A stretch of DNA of 64,000 bases from Methylobacterium sp. J-030 (GTDB lineage: Bacteria; Pseudomonadota; Alphaproteobacteria; Rhizobiales; Beijerinckiaceae), in the NCBI RefSeq assembly GCF_022829545.1, contig NZ_JAKSYM010000280.1, positions 60,258-124,257 of the forward strand. The letters run 5' to 3'. Positions 48,323-57,376 of the stretch are shown here, one piece after another. Position 1 is the first letter of the stretch; the number at the start of each line of letters is the position of its first letter. Made by a program: the position numbers and the translations under genes. The notes beneath the pieces were generated by a model that was not told where the DNA came from, searched no databases, and saw only the letters and a program-made list of their open reading frames with translations.

Positions 48323-51300
48323 TCAGGCCGAACGGACGGGGATGCGGGCCCGGCAGGCGGGGCCGGGGCCGGCGACGGCGCCGACCTGCGCGACGGCCAC
48401 GTCGAGGCTGCGCTGCGGGCCGCCGAAATCGGCTGCCTCGTCGGCGTAGAGGCGTTGCTGGGTCTCGGCCCGAAGCGTGCGCAGGGCCGCGCCGGTGCTG
48501 GCGAACACCGTGATCGCGTAGGCCTCCGGATCGTCGAGCGGGATCTCGGCGGGTTCCCAGGCGTCGCCGTCCCGGCGCACCCTCCGGATCCAGGAGAGCA
48601 GCACGCCCTGCCCGGTGCGGCGCGCCCGCAGGTGGACCGGCCGCAGCGGCCGCAGGGCGGCGAGCCCGGCCGTGGCGGTCAGCTCGGTGAAGGCCGGGTC
48701 GCCCGGATCGCGCCCCGCCGGCCCGATCCGGTAGCGGAAGGCGCGGCCGACCGCGTCGAGCCGGTCGACCAGCGGCGCCACCGCGCCGTCGTCGAGGCGC
48801 ACGATCAGGCTGCCGGCGGGCACCGGCCGGCCGGCGGCGTCCTCGCTGCCCGCGAGCCCGCGCAGGAGCCCCGAGAGCCGGAAGGTGTCGGTCCCGGTCA
48901 GCACCGCGTTCGCCGCGCCGAGCAGTTCCACGGCGCCGTCCGGGCCGATCAGCGCGAACAGGTTGCCGCCGGACAGCATCGCGTGCTCGCCGATCGACGC
49001 GAGCGCCCCGCCCCGCCGCAGGGTAACGTCGAGGTGCCGGTGCCGGTCGATCCGCCAGAGCGGTCCGGCCGGCAGCGCCGACAGGGTCCGGCCCAGGCAG
49101 GCGGGATAATCGACGAGCCCCTGGAGCGCGAGCGGCCCCGCCCCCTCCGCCCGCCAGATCGCGGCCGTCCCGGGCCAGGGCTCGGCCGCCACCGCGAGGG
49201 ATTGCAGGACGGTCGGGCTGCCGCGGTCCACCGGCAGGTCAAGGGCGAGCGCCAGCGGCGGCCCCGGGAAGGACGGGGGCGCCACCCCGGGGAGCGCCAT
49301 GCTGCGCGGCAGGCCGCGCCCCGGCCCGCCCCGGGGCGGCACGCCGCTGGCCTCGATCCGGCGTCCGGTGGGGGCGTCGTCGATCCGGTCGATCTTGCGC
49401 AGCACCGTGCCGCCCGGGACGTCGGCCGGCACCGCCAGGAGGTCGCCGGGCTCCAGCTCGACCCGGCGCGGGCTCAGGGTAAAGACCGCGCTGTCGCGGG
49501 CCGCGATGATCCGGTCGAGCATGGCCTCGGCGAGGCCGTCACCGGTCTCGCGCCGGGTGACGATCGCGGCCTCGATCCGGGTCTCGTGCCGCCGCTCGCC
49601 CACGGGCCGCACCGCCGCCGCGGTGGCGCGGCGGTAATCCGGGCTCTCGGACTCGGTGATGCCGAGCTCGACCGAGCGCGGCAGGGCGCTCTCCTCGGCC
49701 CGGACCTGGCGCAGCACGGGCTTCTCCGCGGAGAGCCGGACGAGGTCGGCCTCGTCCAGCACCACGGGCCGGTCCCGGCGCGGGCCGCGCAGGTGCAGCC
49801 GGCTGGCCACCGCCGAGACGTCGAGCCCGTAGACCTGCGCCAGGGTCTCCAGGGCGCCCCGCGCCGAGAGCGGCCGGTCGACCACGTAACCGTCGAGATA
49901 GGCCGCCGCCTCGACGGAGACCGGGGCGTCGAAGCCGAAATCGGACAGAATCCTCAGCACCAGCAGGTCGAGGTCGCAGCCCTCGATCCGCCCGGTGATC
50001 CAGTGGCCGACCCGCCAGTTGCCGATATCGGCCCAGACGCCCCGCACGGTCGGGAAGGCCGGATAGGGCCGCGCGTCCCAGGCCCAGACGAAGATCCCGG
50101 CCGGGTCGACCATCCGGCCGCCATAGACCGGCGAGACCGGGTTGTCGGCCTCCCGGAAGCCCGGGACCGCCGGGTCGAACCGGGCGATCACCGCCTCCAG
50201 GCCCCGGAGCTGGATCAGCTCGTCGCGCAGGGCCCGGGATTCCGGCGGGTAGGCGTTCTCGACGGATTTCGGGTCGGGGAAGACGTTGGGCCCGTTCGTG
50301 CCCTTGTCCACCGCCGGCACGCCGACCTCGGTGAGCCAGATCGGCTTCCCCATCGGCACCCAGGCGGTCGCCCAGGTCTCGACGCCGCCGTCCCGCTCGA
50401 CGTGGCGGTTCGACCACCACGCCACGAGGTCCTTGACCCGGAAGAGCCAGGGCTTGCCCACGGCGGCGTCGGTGATCGGGCGGCGGTCCTGGGCGGCGCG
50501 GGCCTCTGCGTCGGCATAGTACCAGTCGAAGGCCTCGCCGGAGGCGCCGCGGTCCTTGAGGTAGGCGCGGTCGTAGATGTCGCCCGCCGCCGCGGCATCG
50601 GCGTGGTCGGGCGTGTCGCGCCAGTCGGAGACCGGCGCGTACCAATCGATCCCGACCGCCGCGATGTTGGGATCGGCGAACAGATCGTCGAGGGGGAAGC
50701 GGATCGTGGCGCCCCCGTTCAGGACATGGGCGCCGTACTCGGTCCAGTCCGCGCCGTAGACCAGGGCGACGCCCGGGCCGAGGCACTTGCGCACCGCCGC
50801 CGCCAGCGCCCGGAAGGCCTGCACGGCCGGGTAGCCGGCGGCGCCCCGCACCCGGGTCAGCCCGATATACTCGCTGCCGATCACGAAGCCCGCGATCCGT
50901 ACGCCCCTGGCGGCCCACCGCTCCGCCAGGTCGGCGTAGTGCAGGATCTCGGCGGTGTAGCCGTTGGCGAAGAAGGCCGCGACCTGCGCGTCGGCCCCGG
51001 CAGTCCCGTCCGGACTCCCCGGAACGCCCGGGGCCGGATCGCAGGTGACGCGGCCCCGCCAGGGAAAGGGCGGCTGGGTCGCCCCGGGCACGCGCGGATC
51101 GGGCAGCGCGTTGCCGGCCGGCACATCCATCATCACGAAGGGATAGAGCAGCGCCTCCAGGCCGCGCCGGACCAGCTCGGCCACCAGCCGGGTCAGGCCG
51201 TCGTCGCTCGGGGTCCCGCCATAGGACGGGTTGCCGTCCGGCAGGATCGAGACCACCTCGGCATCCGCGCGGGTGATCCCGGCGACGCTCCAATCCGCCG

Positions 51301-52231
51301 GCAGGGCGCGCTTCTGCCGGGCCTCGACCTTCGGCACCACCCGGCAGACACCGGCCCGCATGTCGGTGCCGAACCACGTCGCCACCACGGCGACCCGCCG
51401 GAGGTTGGGGCACAGGGCCTGGAGTGCGTCGAGGGAGGCGAGCACGTCGGTGGCACGCTGGAGCTGGTGCCGGTTGGCGAGCTCGGTCCGGCCGAGGCCG
51501 AGATCGACTGTGACGCGATCCGGATCGAGGCCGAACTCGCTGGCGCCGGGGATCATCTCGACGGCGCGGATCCGGCCGTACAGGCCGTTGATCGGGCGGA
51601 TCACCTCGAAGGCGAATTGCGGGATGCGGTTGCCGAAATCGGCGAGCGGCAGGTTTTCGAACACCACGTAGGCGAGGCCGCGATAGGCGGGCGCGTTATC
51701 GGCCCCCTCCTTGGCGACGATCAGCGGGTCGGGCGCCTGGTCCGAGCTGCCGATGTAGACCCGGATGGTAAGGCCGACCTGATCGATCTCTTTGCCGTCC
51801 GCCCAGATCCGGCGGACGAGGGCGATCTGCCCCTCGCACAGCCCGACCGCGAGGTTGGCGAAATAGGCGTAGCGCGTAGTCACGGTCTTCTGGCCGCCGC
51901 TGTGAGCGCCCATGCCCTTGGCGGGCGTGGCGGCGCGCTGCACCGTGGTGTTGGCGACTTCGAGCGGGCGCGTCGCCCAGATCAGGCTGCCGCCGATCCG
52001 CGCCCGGCCGTAGACCCGGGGGATGGGGTCGCCCTCGGTGGAGGTGAGCCCGGCGACGTCGGCCAGCCGCGGCCCCTGGACGAAGCGCGTCTGCGGTCCG
52101 GAGCCGACCAGCGCGCCGTCGAGGCCCGCGCCCGCGACGGCGCCCAGGGTGCGCCCGACGACGGCGCCGATCGGGCCGCCAAGGGCCGTGCCCACGGCCG
52201 CCCCGGCCGAGGACAGGATCAGTGTCGCCAT
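48323..52231 (-). CDS. GTA host-specificity protein (gp15-like, TIM-barrel tail-tip protein)
   Basis: 1302 residues, the size of RcGTA gp15 (megatron). The N-terminal glycine-rich membrane-like part (SSAGAAVGTALGGPIGAVVGR) is followed by a tail-hub region, the GTA TIM-barrel domain (about residues 430-740, with IGSEYIGLTRVRGA and LTEVGVPAVDKGTN), and a phage tail/baseplate domain. In RcGTA this protein forms the tail tip and enters the host periplasm. Here 660 bases separate it from gp14, where the two are normally contiguous. Confidence 0.93.
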   Translation of the reverse strand: MATLILSSAGAAVGTALGGPIGAVVGRTLGAVAGAGLDGALVGSGPQTRFVQGPRLADVAGLTSTEGDPIPRVYGRARIGGSLIWATRPLEVANTTVQRAATPAKGMGAHSGGQKTVTTRYAYFANLAVGLCEGQIALVRRIWADGKEIDQVGLTIRVYIGSSDQAPDPLIVAKEGADNAPAYRGLAYVVFENLPLADFGNRIPQFAFEVIRPINGLYGRIRAVEMIPGASEFGLDPDRVTVDLGLGRTELANRHQLQRATDVLASLDALQALCPNLRRVAVVATWFGTDMRAGVCRVVPKVEARQKRALPADWSVAGITRADAEVVSILPDGNPSYGGTPSDDGLTRLVAELVRRGLEALLYPFVMMDVPAGNALPDPRVPGATQPPFPWRGRVTCDPAPGVPGSPDGTAGADAQVAAFFANGYTAEILHYADLAERWAARGVRIAGFVIGSEYIGLTRVRGAAGYPAVQAFRALAAAVRKCLGPGVALVYGADWTEYGAHVLNGGATIRFPLDDLFADPNIAAVGIDWYAPVSDWRDTPDHADAAAAGDIYDRAYLKDRGASGEAFDWYYADAEARAAQDRRPITDAAVGKPWLFRVKDLVAWWSNRHVERDGGVETWATAWVPMGKPIWLTEVGVPAVDKGTNGPNVFPDPKSVENAYPPESRALRDELIQLRGLEAVIARFDPAVPGFREADNPVSPVYGGRMVDPAGIFVWAWDARPYPAFPTVRGVWADIGNWRVGHWITGRIEGCDLDLLVLRILSDFGFDAPVSVEAAAYLDGYVVDRPLSARGALETLAQVYGLDVSAVASRLHLRGPRRDRPVVLDEADLVRLSAEKPVLRQVRAEESALPRSVELGITESESPDYRRATAAAVRPVGERRHETRIEAAIVTRRETGDGLAEAMLDRIIAARDSAVFTLSPRRVELEPGDLLAVPADVPGGTVLRKIDRIDDAPTGRRIEASGVPPRGGPGRGLPRSMALPGVAPPSFPGPPLALALDLPVDRGSPTVLQSLAVAAEPWPGTAAIWRAEGAGPLALQGLVDYPACLGRTLSALPAGPLWRIDRHRHLDVTLRRGGALASIGEHAMLSGGNLFALIGPDGAVELLGAANAVLTGTDTFRLSGLLRGLAGSEDAAGRPVPAGSLIVRLDDGAVAPLVDRLDAVGRAFRYRIGPAGRDPGDPAFTELTATAGLAALRPLRPVHLRARRTGQGVLLSWIRRVRRDGDAWEPAEIPLDDPEAYAITVFASTGAALRTLRAETQQRLYADEAADFGGPQRSLDVAVAQVGAVAGPGPACRARIPVRSA

Positions 52232-52891
52232 GGCCGGGCTCCGTGGGGGACATCGTCTCGCAGACGGAATCAGCGCCGCGCGGCGGCGCGGCGGGACTCG
52301 ATGCTGGGCGAGTGGACCCGGCCCTCGCTTTGGCGTAAGATGCCCGCGAGGTTGATGACCGGTTCATAATAACGCTTCAGGACCCGGGGGCGGTACCCGG
52401 CGCCTCCACCAGAAGCATCCTGCCCCGGATACCGCACGGGGATCAGGGCGCGCTGTCCGGCGTTGCGGATCGTGCGCTGCCAGGGTGCTTCTCGTGGGGG
52501 TGAAACAGGTTCGACTGGGCGGTAAAGGGATCGCGAGTTCTGGCCTGCTTCGGCAGGATAAGATGCGGCTTTCGGTAAGGACTCGACCGGTTCGGCGCGG
52601 GCAACCCCCGTTCCGAGCACCTGACCAAAACTCTAAATGCCAACGACAACGTCGGCATGGAGATGCGCCTCGCGGCGTAATCTTCCGGGGCGTGGGCACG
52701 CCTAGCAACAGAACCCGGGGCTTCGGCCTCGGGGCCCGTCTTTTCCCGACCGGAGACGCGCCACGGTGCCCCGGCCGAAGCCGGTGCCTCCCGTGAAGCG
52801 GCGCGGCCGGTGCACCCGCATCCAGCCATCGCCCGCCGATCCGGCCGCAGACGGCCTCGCCCAGGACGCCACGCCCGGGCGCGAAGCGCCG
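52232..52891. other. Gap inside the tail cluster without a convincing gene
   Basis: 660 bases between the gp14-like and gp15-like genes, which normally touch. The minus-strand frame 52270-52620 (116 codons, GTG start) has some coding-like third positions and ends RRAAARR, but matches no family I know. Other frames are poorer. The stretch may be an insertion or a decayed gene. Confidence 0.4.
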
Positions 52892-53446
52892 TCACGGGAC
52901 CGTCCACAGGATCGATGACGCACCGGGCGTTGCGCTGACGGTCGCGGCAGGATCCCGGTGAGCCGGGTCCGGGCCGACCTCCGGGAACCGGAACACCCCC
53001 GTCCCATGCCGCCGCCACCACCCGGTGAGCGCCACCTCGGCGACGACCGCGCCGTCATGGGCGTGGATCATGGCGCCGTCGCCGGTGGCGATGGCGCAGT
53101 GGCGGGCCGGCAGGTGGCGTCGGAAGGCGAAGAGCAGCACGTCGCCGATTCGCGGCGCGGCCACCGCCAGGGGGCCGGGCACGGGCACGAGATGGCGGGC
53201 GGCCGCCTCGGTGAGCGGGTCGGTGCCGGGGGCGGCCGATTCCGCCCAGGTGCTCGCGTAGGGCGGCACCGCCTCGGGCTCCGCGCCGTACAGCGCACGC
53301 CAGACCCCGCGGAGAAGGCCCAGGCAGTCGCAGCCGACCCCGCGGTGCGAGGCCTGATGCCGGTAGGGCGTCCCCAGCCACAGCCGCGCCTCGCCCAAGG
53401 CCGCGACACCGATCTCCTGGCCGATCTGCCGCCGCATCGGGCTCAT
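52892..53446 (-). CDS. GTA gp14-like NlpC/P60 peptidase
   Basis: 184 residues. The NlpC/P60 fold is shown by GVGCDCLGLL (catalytic Cys41 in D-C-x-G) and HLPARHCAIA (catalytic His116). In GTA particles this protein sits at the tail tip and cuts peptidoglycan cross-links on entry. The ATG overlaps the gp13 stop (ATGA at 53443-53446). The C-terminal ~30 residues (DPAHRDPAATVSATPG) extend past the usual end. Confidence 0.92.
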   Translation of the reverse strand: MSPMRRQIGQEIGVAALGEARLWLGTPYRHQASHRGVGCDCLGLLRGVWRALYGAEPEAVPPYASTWAESAAPGTDPLTEAAARHLVPVPGPLAVAAPRIGDVLLFAFRRHLPARHCAIATGDGAMIHAHDGAVVAEVALTGWWRRHGTGVFRFPEVGPDPAHRDPAATVSATPGASSILWTVP

Positions 53447-54318
53447 CGGAACAGGCTCCCGCCGTCGAGGACGTGGTCCGAGCCCGGCACGGGGCCCATC
53501 ACCGTGTCGTTGCCGGGCATATGCGGAAACCCCTGGAAGTTGATCGTGTTGGCGAAGCGGTCCCGGCAGGTGGCGAGGCGCTTGTCGCAGCCGGCGGTCA
53601 GCGTGAAGCCGTCGCCGGCGGTGACCGGCCGGGGCGGCGCGGTCCAGAGTTCGATCAGGCCCCCGAGCTGGAGGCGCACATCCGCCGCGTGCCCGGCATT
53701 GGCACCCCCGGTCCAGGCGAGCCGGCCGCCGGTGAACAGGCCGTCAGGGAAATCCCCCGCCAGCGCCGCCGTGACGGTGGCGGGCTCCGGAACGCCGGTC
53801 ACGCGGCCCGCGGTTCGCCAGGCGGCGAGGTCGACCCGGCAGCGCCCGTCCCCGAGATCGGCCCCGCAGGTGGCGCGGTAGGTGCGCCCGCGTTCCGCAT
53901 TCAGGCGATGCGCGAGGCCGCGCAGCTCTGCCACGAAGGCGTCGCCCTCGCGGCGCACCTCGCCGACCGTGGCGAGGTCGAGGAGCAGGCGCGTCCCGGG
54001 ATCGGTCCAGTCGACCAGCCAGGTCTCCACGGCGGCGCCGTCGTAGAGGCCGCCGGCGATGTCGGCCTCGGTCAGGCCGAGGCTGCTCAGCGCCCCCGCG
54101 ACGTCGCCCCCCGAGACCGCGAAGCCGGATTCCGCGCTGGCCTCGGCGGCGTCGAGGCCGGTCCGGGCGCGGTGGACGAGGCCCGCGACGGTGAGGTCGC
54201 GGTCGTGGTCGGTGAAGCCGAGGGCGAGCCCGTCCCGCCGCCGCAGGGACCAGCAGCGGCACAGGGTGGTCACGCCCCCCGCGAGATGGGCCGCGAAGGC
54301 CGCCGGGATGTCGCGCAT
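53443..54318 (-). CDS. GTA gp13-like DUF2163 tail-hub protein
   Basis: 291 residues. DUF2163 core ending in two Cys pairs: C151/C160 (CGADLGDGRC) and C244/C251 (CDKRLATC), followed by the family signature NTINFQGFPHMPG. The equivalent RcGTA protein is known for an iron-sulphur centre at these four cysteines. It starts 11 bases after the gp12-like stop and overlaps gp14. Confidence 0.93.
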   Translation of the reverse strand: MRDIPAAFAAHLAGGVTTLCRCWSLRRRDGLALGFTDHDRDLTVAGLVHRARTGLDAAEASAESGFAVSGGDVAGALSSLGLTEADIAGGLYDGAAVETWLVDWTDPGTRLLLDLATVGEVRREGDAFVAELRGLAHRLNAERGRTYRATCGADLGDGRCRVDLAAWRTAGRVTGVPEPATVTAALAGDFPDGLFTGGRLAWTGGANAGHAADVRLQLGGLIELWTAPPRPVTAGDGFTLTAGCDKRLATCRDRFANTINFQGFPHMPGNDTVMGPVPGSDHVLDGGSLFR

Positions 54319-54328
54319 GGGTGTTCCC

Positions 54329-54970
54329 TCAGGGCACGATCTCGACGAGCGGCACCCGGGGAATCTCGCCCGCCGTGAAGGCCGCGAGGTCGATGGTGAG
54401 CTCGTCTGTGTCGAAGCGGACCGGCACGTCGAAGGCGAAGCCCGCGGTGACGGCGGCGCCGGCGGCCGGGACGTGGCCGGGCGTGAAGGTGACGCGGCCG
54501 GTCGTCGGATCGCACGCGAAGGCCCCGGGCCCGGCCTCCTGCCCGGAGACCGCGACCCGGACGCTGCCGGCCACCGGCTTGGCGATCCGGCGGCGGTAGG
54601 GGGCGAAGCCGCTCCCGTAGGTCTTCACCAGCGGAAAGGTCGCGGTCGCGCCGTCGCCGGTGCCGATCGGCTGGTCGAGGGGGCCGATCGCCCGGCCCGG
54701 CGGCCCGGAGCGGCCGTCGACCCGGTCGCGGAAGCGGAAGCCGTAGAGCCGGCCCCGCCGCTCCTCGAAGAAGGCCAGGACCGCGTGGAGCGCGTCGAGG
54801 CCGCGCAGCCCGAAGCCGGCATCGTAGCGGCGGCGCGAATCGGCCCAGCGTCCGTTCCGGTGCTCCCGGCCGGAGGCCAGGGTGACGATCTCGGTCAGCC
54901 GCTGCGGGCCGCCGCCCGCGCGCAGCGACACGTCGAGGGGGAACAACACCTCGTGGAAGTCGTCGGCCAT
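54329..54970 (-). CDS. GTA gp12-like DUF2460 tail protein
   Basis: 213 residues. DUF2460 motifs are FHEVLFPLDVSLRAGGGP (residues 4-21) and RRYDAGFGLRGLDALHAVL, then FEERRGRLYGFRFRDRVD, and the closing fragment near VPLVEIVP. It is a distal tail protein joining the tape-measure region to the hub. It lies 40 bases after the gp11-like gene. Confidence 0.93.
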   Translation of the reverse strand: MADDFHEVLFPLDVSLRAGGGPQRLTEIVTLASGREHRNGRWADSRRRYDAGFGLRGLDALHAVLAFFEERRGRLYGFRFRDRVDGRSGPPGRAIGPLDQPIGTGDGATATFPLVKTYGSGFAPYRRRIAKPVAGSVRVAVSGQEAGPGAFACDPTTGRVTFTPGHVPAAGAAVTAGFAFDVPVRFDTDELTIDLAAFTAGEIPRVPLVEIVP

Positions 54971-55010
54971 GGCGGTCCCTGCGGTTGGAGAGGGGCGGCG
55001 TCCCCGGCCG

Positions 55011-55583
55011 TCACGTCGCCCGCTGGCCCCGCGCCACCGCCCGGGCGAGGCTCGCCGTCACCTGCGCCTCGGAGCGGCGGAAGGCCGCCGGATCGGGCGT
55101 GGCGATGGTGACGTTCACCGCGACCGGCCGCGCCGAGGCCCCGCCGGCCGCGACGCCGAGGCGCCCGTCCGGGCCGCGGGCCAGCGGCAGGATCGCCTCC
55201 GGCCCGGCCTCGCCCATAAGCCCGGTGCCGCCCGCCATGGGGAAGTAGCTCGGCGCCGCCACCACCCCGCCCGCCGCGAAGGGCTGCACCCGGCCGCCAC
55301 GGAACACGCCGCCCCGGGCGAAACCCGTCTCCGAACCGGCACCGAGCACCGTGTTGATCAGGCCGGCGACCCCGGACTGGATCGCGCCCCCCGCCGCCCG
55401 GGTCGCCGCGCCGGCGAGCCGTGTGCCGATCATGCCGAGCACGCCGTCGAGGCTGCGCCCGGAGGCGGCGCCCCGGATCAGCGCCGCGTCGAGGCTGCGG
55501 CCGAAGTTCTGGGCCAGCCGGTCGAGGGTCTGGAGCCGCTCGACCCGCGCGGCATCCTGGGTGTCGGCGTCGGTATCGGCCAT
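55011..55583 (-). CDS. GTA gp11-like short tail tape-measure protein
   Basis: 190 residues, close to the ~220 of RcGTA. A helical start (VERLQTLDRLAQNFGRSLD), a hydrophobic middle (AAGGAIQSGVAGLINTVLG), and the family Gly-rich stretch ARGGVFRGGRVQPFAAGGVV with GEAGPEAILPL (residues ~90-135) are present. Tape-measure length sets tail length, so a very short tail is predicted. It lies 14 bases after the fused chaperone gene. Confidence 0.9.
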   Translation of the reverse strand: MADTDADTQDAARVERLQTLDRLAQNFGRSLDAALIRGAASGRSLDGVLGMIGTRLAGAATRAAGGAIQSGVAGLINTVLGAGSETGFARGGVFRGGRVQPFAAGGVVAAPSYFPMAGGTGLMGEAGPEAILPLARGPDGRLGVAAGGASARPVAVNVTIATPDPAAFRRSEAQVTASLARAVARGQRAT

Positions 55584-55597
55584 CGTTCAGCCCCGTC

Positions 55598-56299
55598 TCA
55601 GGTCCGGTCGGGATAGGCGGCGAGCAGGTCCTCGAAGGCGCCTCGGCTCAGCGCCTCCGGCCGGGCGCGCCGGCCGAGGGCGGCAGCGAATTCCCGCGGG
55701 GTCGCCGACCAGAAGTCGCCGGGGCGCCAGCCCAGCACGCCGAGGCCGAGGGCCAGGGCGTCGTCCCAGGGGAAGGCTGCCGGGCTCCACGCCGGGGCCG
55801 GGGCATCCGGCTCCGGCCCGGAAGCGCGCTGCGCCGAAGGGGATGCCGTCGTCCCCGAGCGAGGCACGGCTCCCCACTCCCGTGCGGGAGAGGGGCCGAT
55901 CGCGACCGCCGGGGGCGTCGGCGCGCGACTGTCGCGTCCCGTGTCATGGGGTGATCGGGAGCGGTCCTGCGGCGGGTTTGCCGGAACCGGCGCCTCCCCG
56001 AACGCCGCGGCGAGCACCGCCGCGAGGGCTGCCGTGACGGCCTCGAGCCCGCCCGCCAGGGGCAGCCCCGCCACAGCAGCGTCGTCGAGATCATGGCCGC
56101 CGCCGCGCAGGGCGACGCCGAGCAGCGCGATCAGGTCGCGCGCCGAGAGCCGCCCGGCGGTGAAGCGGGCCGCGAGGCCGGTGAGATCGCCGGCCCCGAG
56201 CAGATCTTCCAGCTCGGCCAGCGCCCCGAGGGTGAGGCAGAGGGTGTAGCGCCGCCCGCCGAGGTCGAGCGGGACCGCGCCGCGGATCCGGTTCGCCAT
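55598..56299 (-). CDS. Fused GTA tail assembly chaperone (gp10 plus gp10.1/DUF2376)
   Basis: 233 residues in one frame. The first ~105 are the GTA tail-assembly chaperone (GGRRYTLCLTLGALAELEDLL at 14-33). The last ~65 are the DUF2376-type partner (WSPAAFPWDDALALGLG, then FWSATPREFAAAL). In RcGTA and most relatives these are separate genes. The joining ~60 residues (SRSPHDTGRDSRAP and following) look non-globular, and the DNA behind them holds a CTCCCGTGCGGGAG palindrome at about 55877-55890, like the intergenic repeats elsewhere. The fusion may therefore have come from an in-frame repeat insertion. Confidence 0.85.
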   Translation of the reverse strand: MANRIRGAVPLDLGGRRYTLCLTLGALAELEDLLGAGDLTGLAARFTAGRLSARDLIALLGVALRGGGHDLDDAAVAGLPLAGGLEAVTAALAAVLAAAFGEAPVPANPPQDRSRSPHDTGRDSRAPTPPAVAIGPSPAREWGAVPRSGTTASPSAQRASGPEPDAPAPAWSPAAFPWDDALALGLGVLGWRPGDFWSATPREFAAALGRRARPEALSRGAFEDLLAAYPDRT

Positions 56300-56303
56300 G
56301 GCG

Positions 56304-56714
56304 TCAGATCGCCGCGAAGCCGAGCGCGCCCGCCGAATCGAGGCTGATATCGAACGTGACCTCGCCGGCATGGTCGCCGCGGTATTCCAGGCTCGCGATC
56401 TGGAACGGGCCCTCCAGGATCCCGAAGGCCGGCACCACGATCTGGAAGACCTCGATCGCGCCGTCGAAGAAGATCTGCCGCAGGCGCGCGTCCGAGGCCT
56501 GGTCGCGGAACACGCCGGAGCCGGCGATCGCGGCCCGGCGCACCCCGGCCCCGGCCAGCAGCTCCCGCCAGCGCCCGGCGGAATCCGCGTTGGTGACATC
56601 CACGGTCTCGGCGTTGAAGGTGATCTGACGGCTGCGCAGCCCCGCCACCGCCACGAAGCCGCCCGCGCCGTCCCCGGCCCGGATCAGCAGGTCCTTGCCC
56701 TTCTGCGCGCCCAT
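56304..56714 (-). CDS. GTA gp9-like major tail (tube) protein
   Basis: 136 residues, the TP901-1-type major tail family. Features are MGAQKGKDLLIRAGDG, then FNAETVDVTNADSAGRWREL (residues ~33-53) and the closing strand EYRGDHAGEVTFDISLDSAG. It polymerises into the tail tube. The start has GGAGGAAG upstream and lies beyond a family A repeat (56771-56934), which separates it from the gp8-like gene. Confidence 0.92.
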   Translation of the reverse strand: MGAQKGKDLLIRAGDGAGGFVAVAGLRSRQITFNAETVDVTNADSAGRWRELLAGAGVRRAAIAGSGVFRDQASDARLRQIFFDGAIEVFQIVVPAFGILEGPFQIASLEYRGDHAGEVTFDISLDSAGALGFAAI

Positions 56715-56770
56715 CCGCTTCCTCCTGCCTCGCAAAATCAAACGTCGCGACGATCGCCGGCCCCGTGGGA

Positions 56771-56934
56771 CCCTTTCCCGGGCGCATGGAGCGCCAGCGG
56801 AATGCGACCCGGGATCCAGCGCGGGACTGCGCGAAGCGTCCGCGTCACGTCCCCGTCCGCGTCGCTGCGCGACGAGTCCTGTGCTGGATCCCGGATCAGG
56901 TTCCGCTGTCGCTCCACCTGTCCGGGAAAAGGGG
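56771..56934. repeat. Dispersed imperfect inverted repeat, copy 4 (family A), inside the tail cluster
   Basis: Left arm CCCTTTCCCGGGCGCATGG and right arm CACCTGTCCGGGAAAAGG, with ATCCAGCGC and CTGTGCTGGATCCCGG inside. It lies between the gp8-like stop (56960) and the gp9-like start (56714) in an otherwise tightly packed operon. A hairpin in the message could lower or uncouple downstream expression. Confidence 0.85.
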
Positions 56935-56959
56935 CCGCGCTGCCGGGCCAGCCGGCTCC

Positions 56960-57376
56960 TCAAAGGGTCTCGGTGACGGCCTCGACGGTGAGGCTCGCCC
57001 GCGCCTCGCCGGTCCGGGTATCGCGGTGGGCCTTGATGGCGCGCACCCGCAGGGTGACGAGGCGGCAGCCCGTCAGCGGCATCGCGGTGTCGGCGAGCAG
57101 CGCCGCCATGCGCTCGGCGGCGTCCAGCGCGGTGCGCACCGAGCCGGGGCGGGCGATCACCGCGATCTCGTGGCTGTGGCGGTGGCGCTCGGCGCCATCG
57201 ACCGCATCGTCCTCGATCCGGGCATCGCCGAACAGGGCATAGACCGGGAGCACGCCCCGGGGCGGCTCGTCGTAGAGCCGGACGCGGCCGCCCAGGAGCT
57301 TGGCGAGGGCGGCATCCGGGACGAAGCGCGCGATCAGGCCGGCGCGCAGCGCCAGGAGCGGGCTCGGATCGGTCAC
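56960..57376 (-). CDS. GTA gp8-like tail terminator (DUF3168)
   Basis: 138 residues. DUF3168 pattern: LRAGLIARFVPDAALAKLLG, then GDARIEDDAVDGAERHRHSH (residues ~48-68) and DAAERMAALL. It caps the tail tube at the head end. The GTG start overlaps the gp7-like stop (GTGA at 57373-57376). Confidence 0.9.
   Translation of the reverse strand: MTDPSPLLALRAGLIARFVPDAALAKLLGGRVRLYDEPPRGVLPVYALFGDARIEDDAVDGAERHRHSHEIAVIARPGSVRTALDAAERMAALLADTAMPLTGCRLVTLRVRAIKAHRDTRTGEARASLTVEAVTETL

Noticed and set aside
48455..52369. A 1304-codon plus-strand frame opposite the host-specificity protein
   Set aside because: Complementary shadow of a known GTA gene, with low-complexity Arg/Gly/Asp composition.
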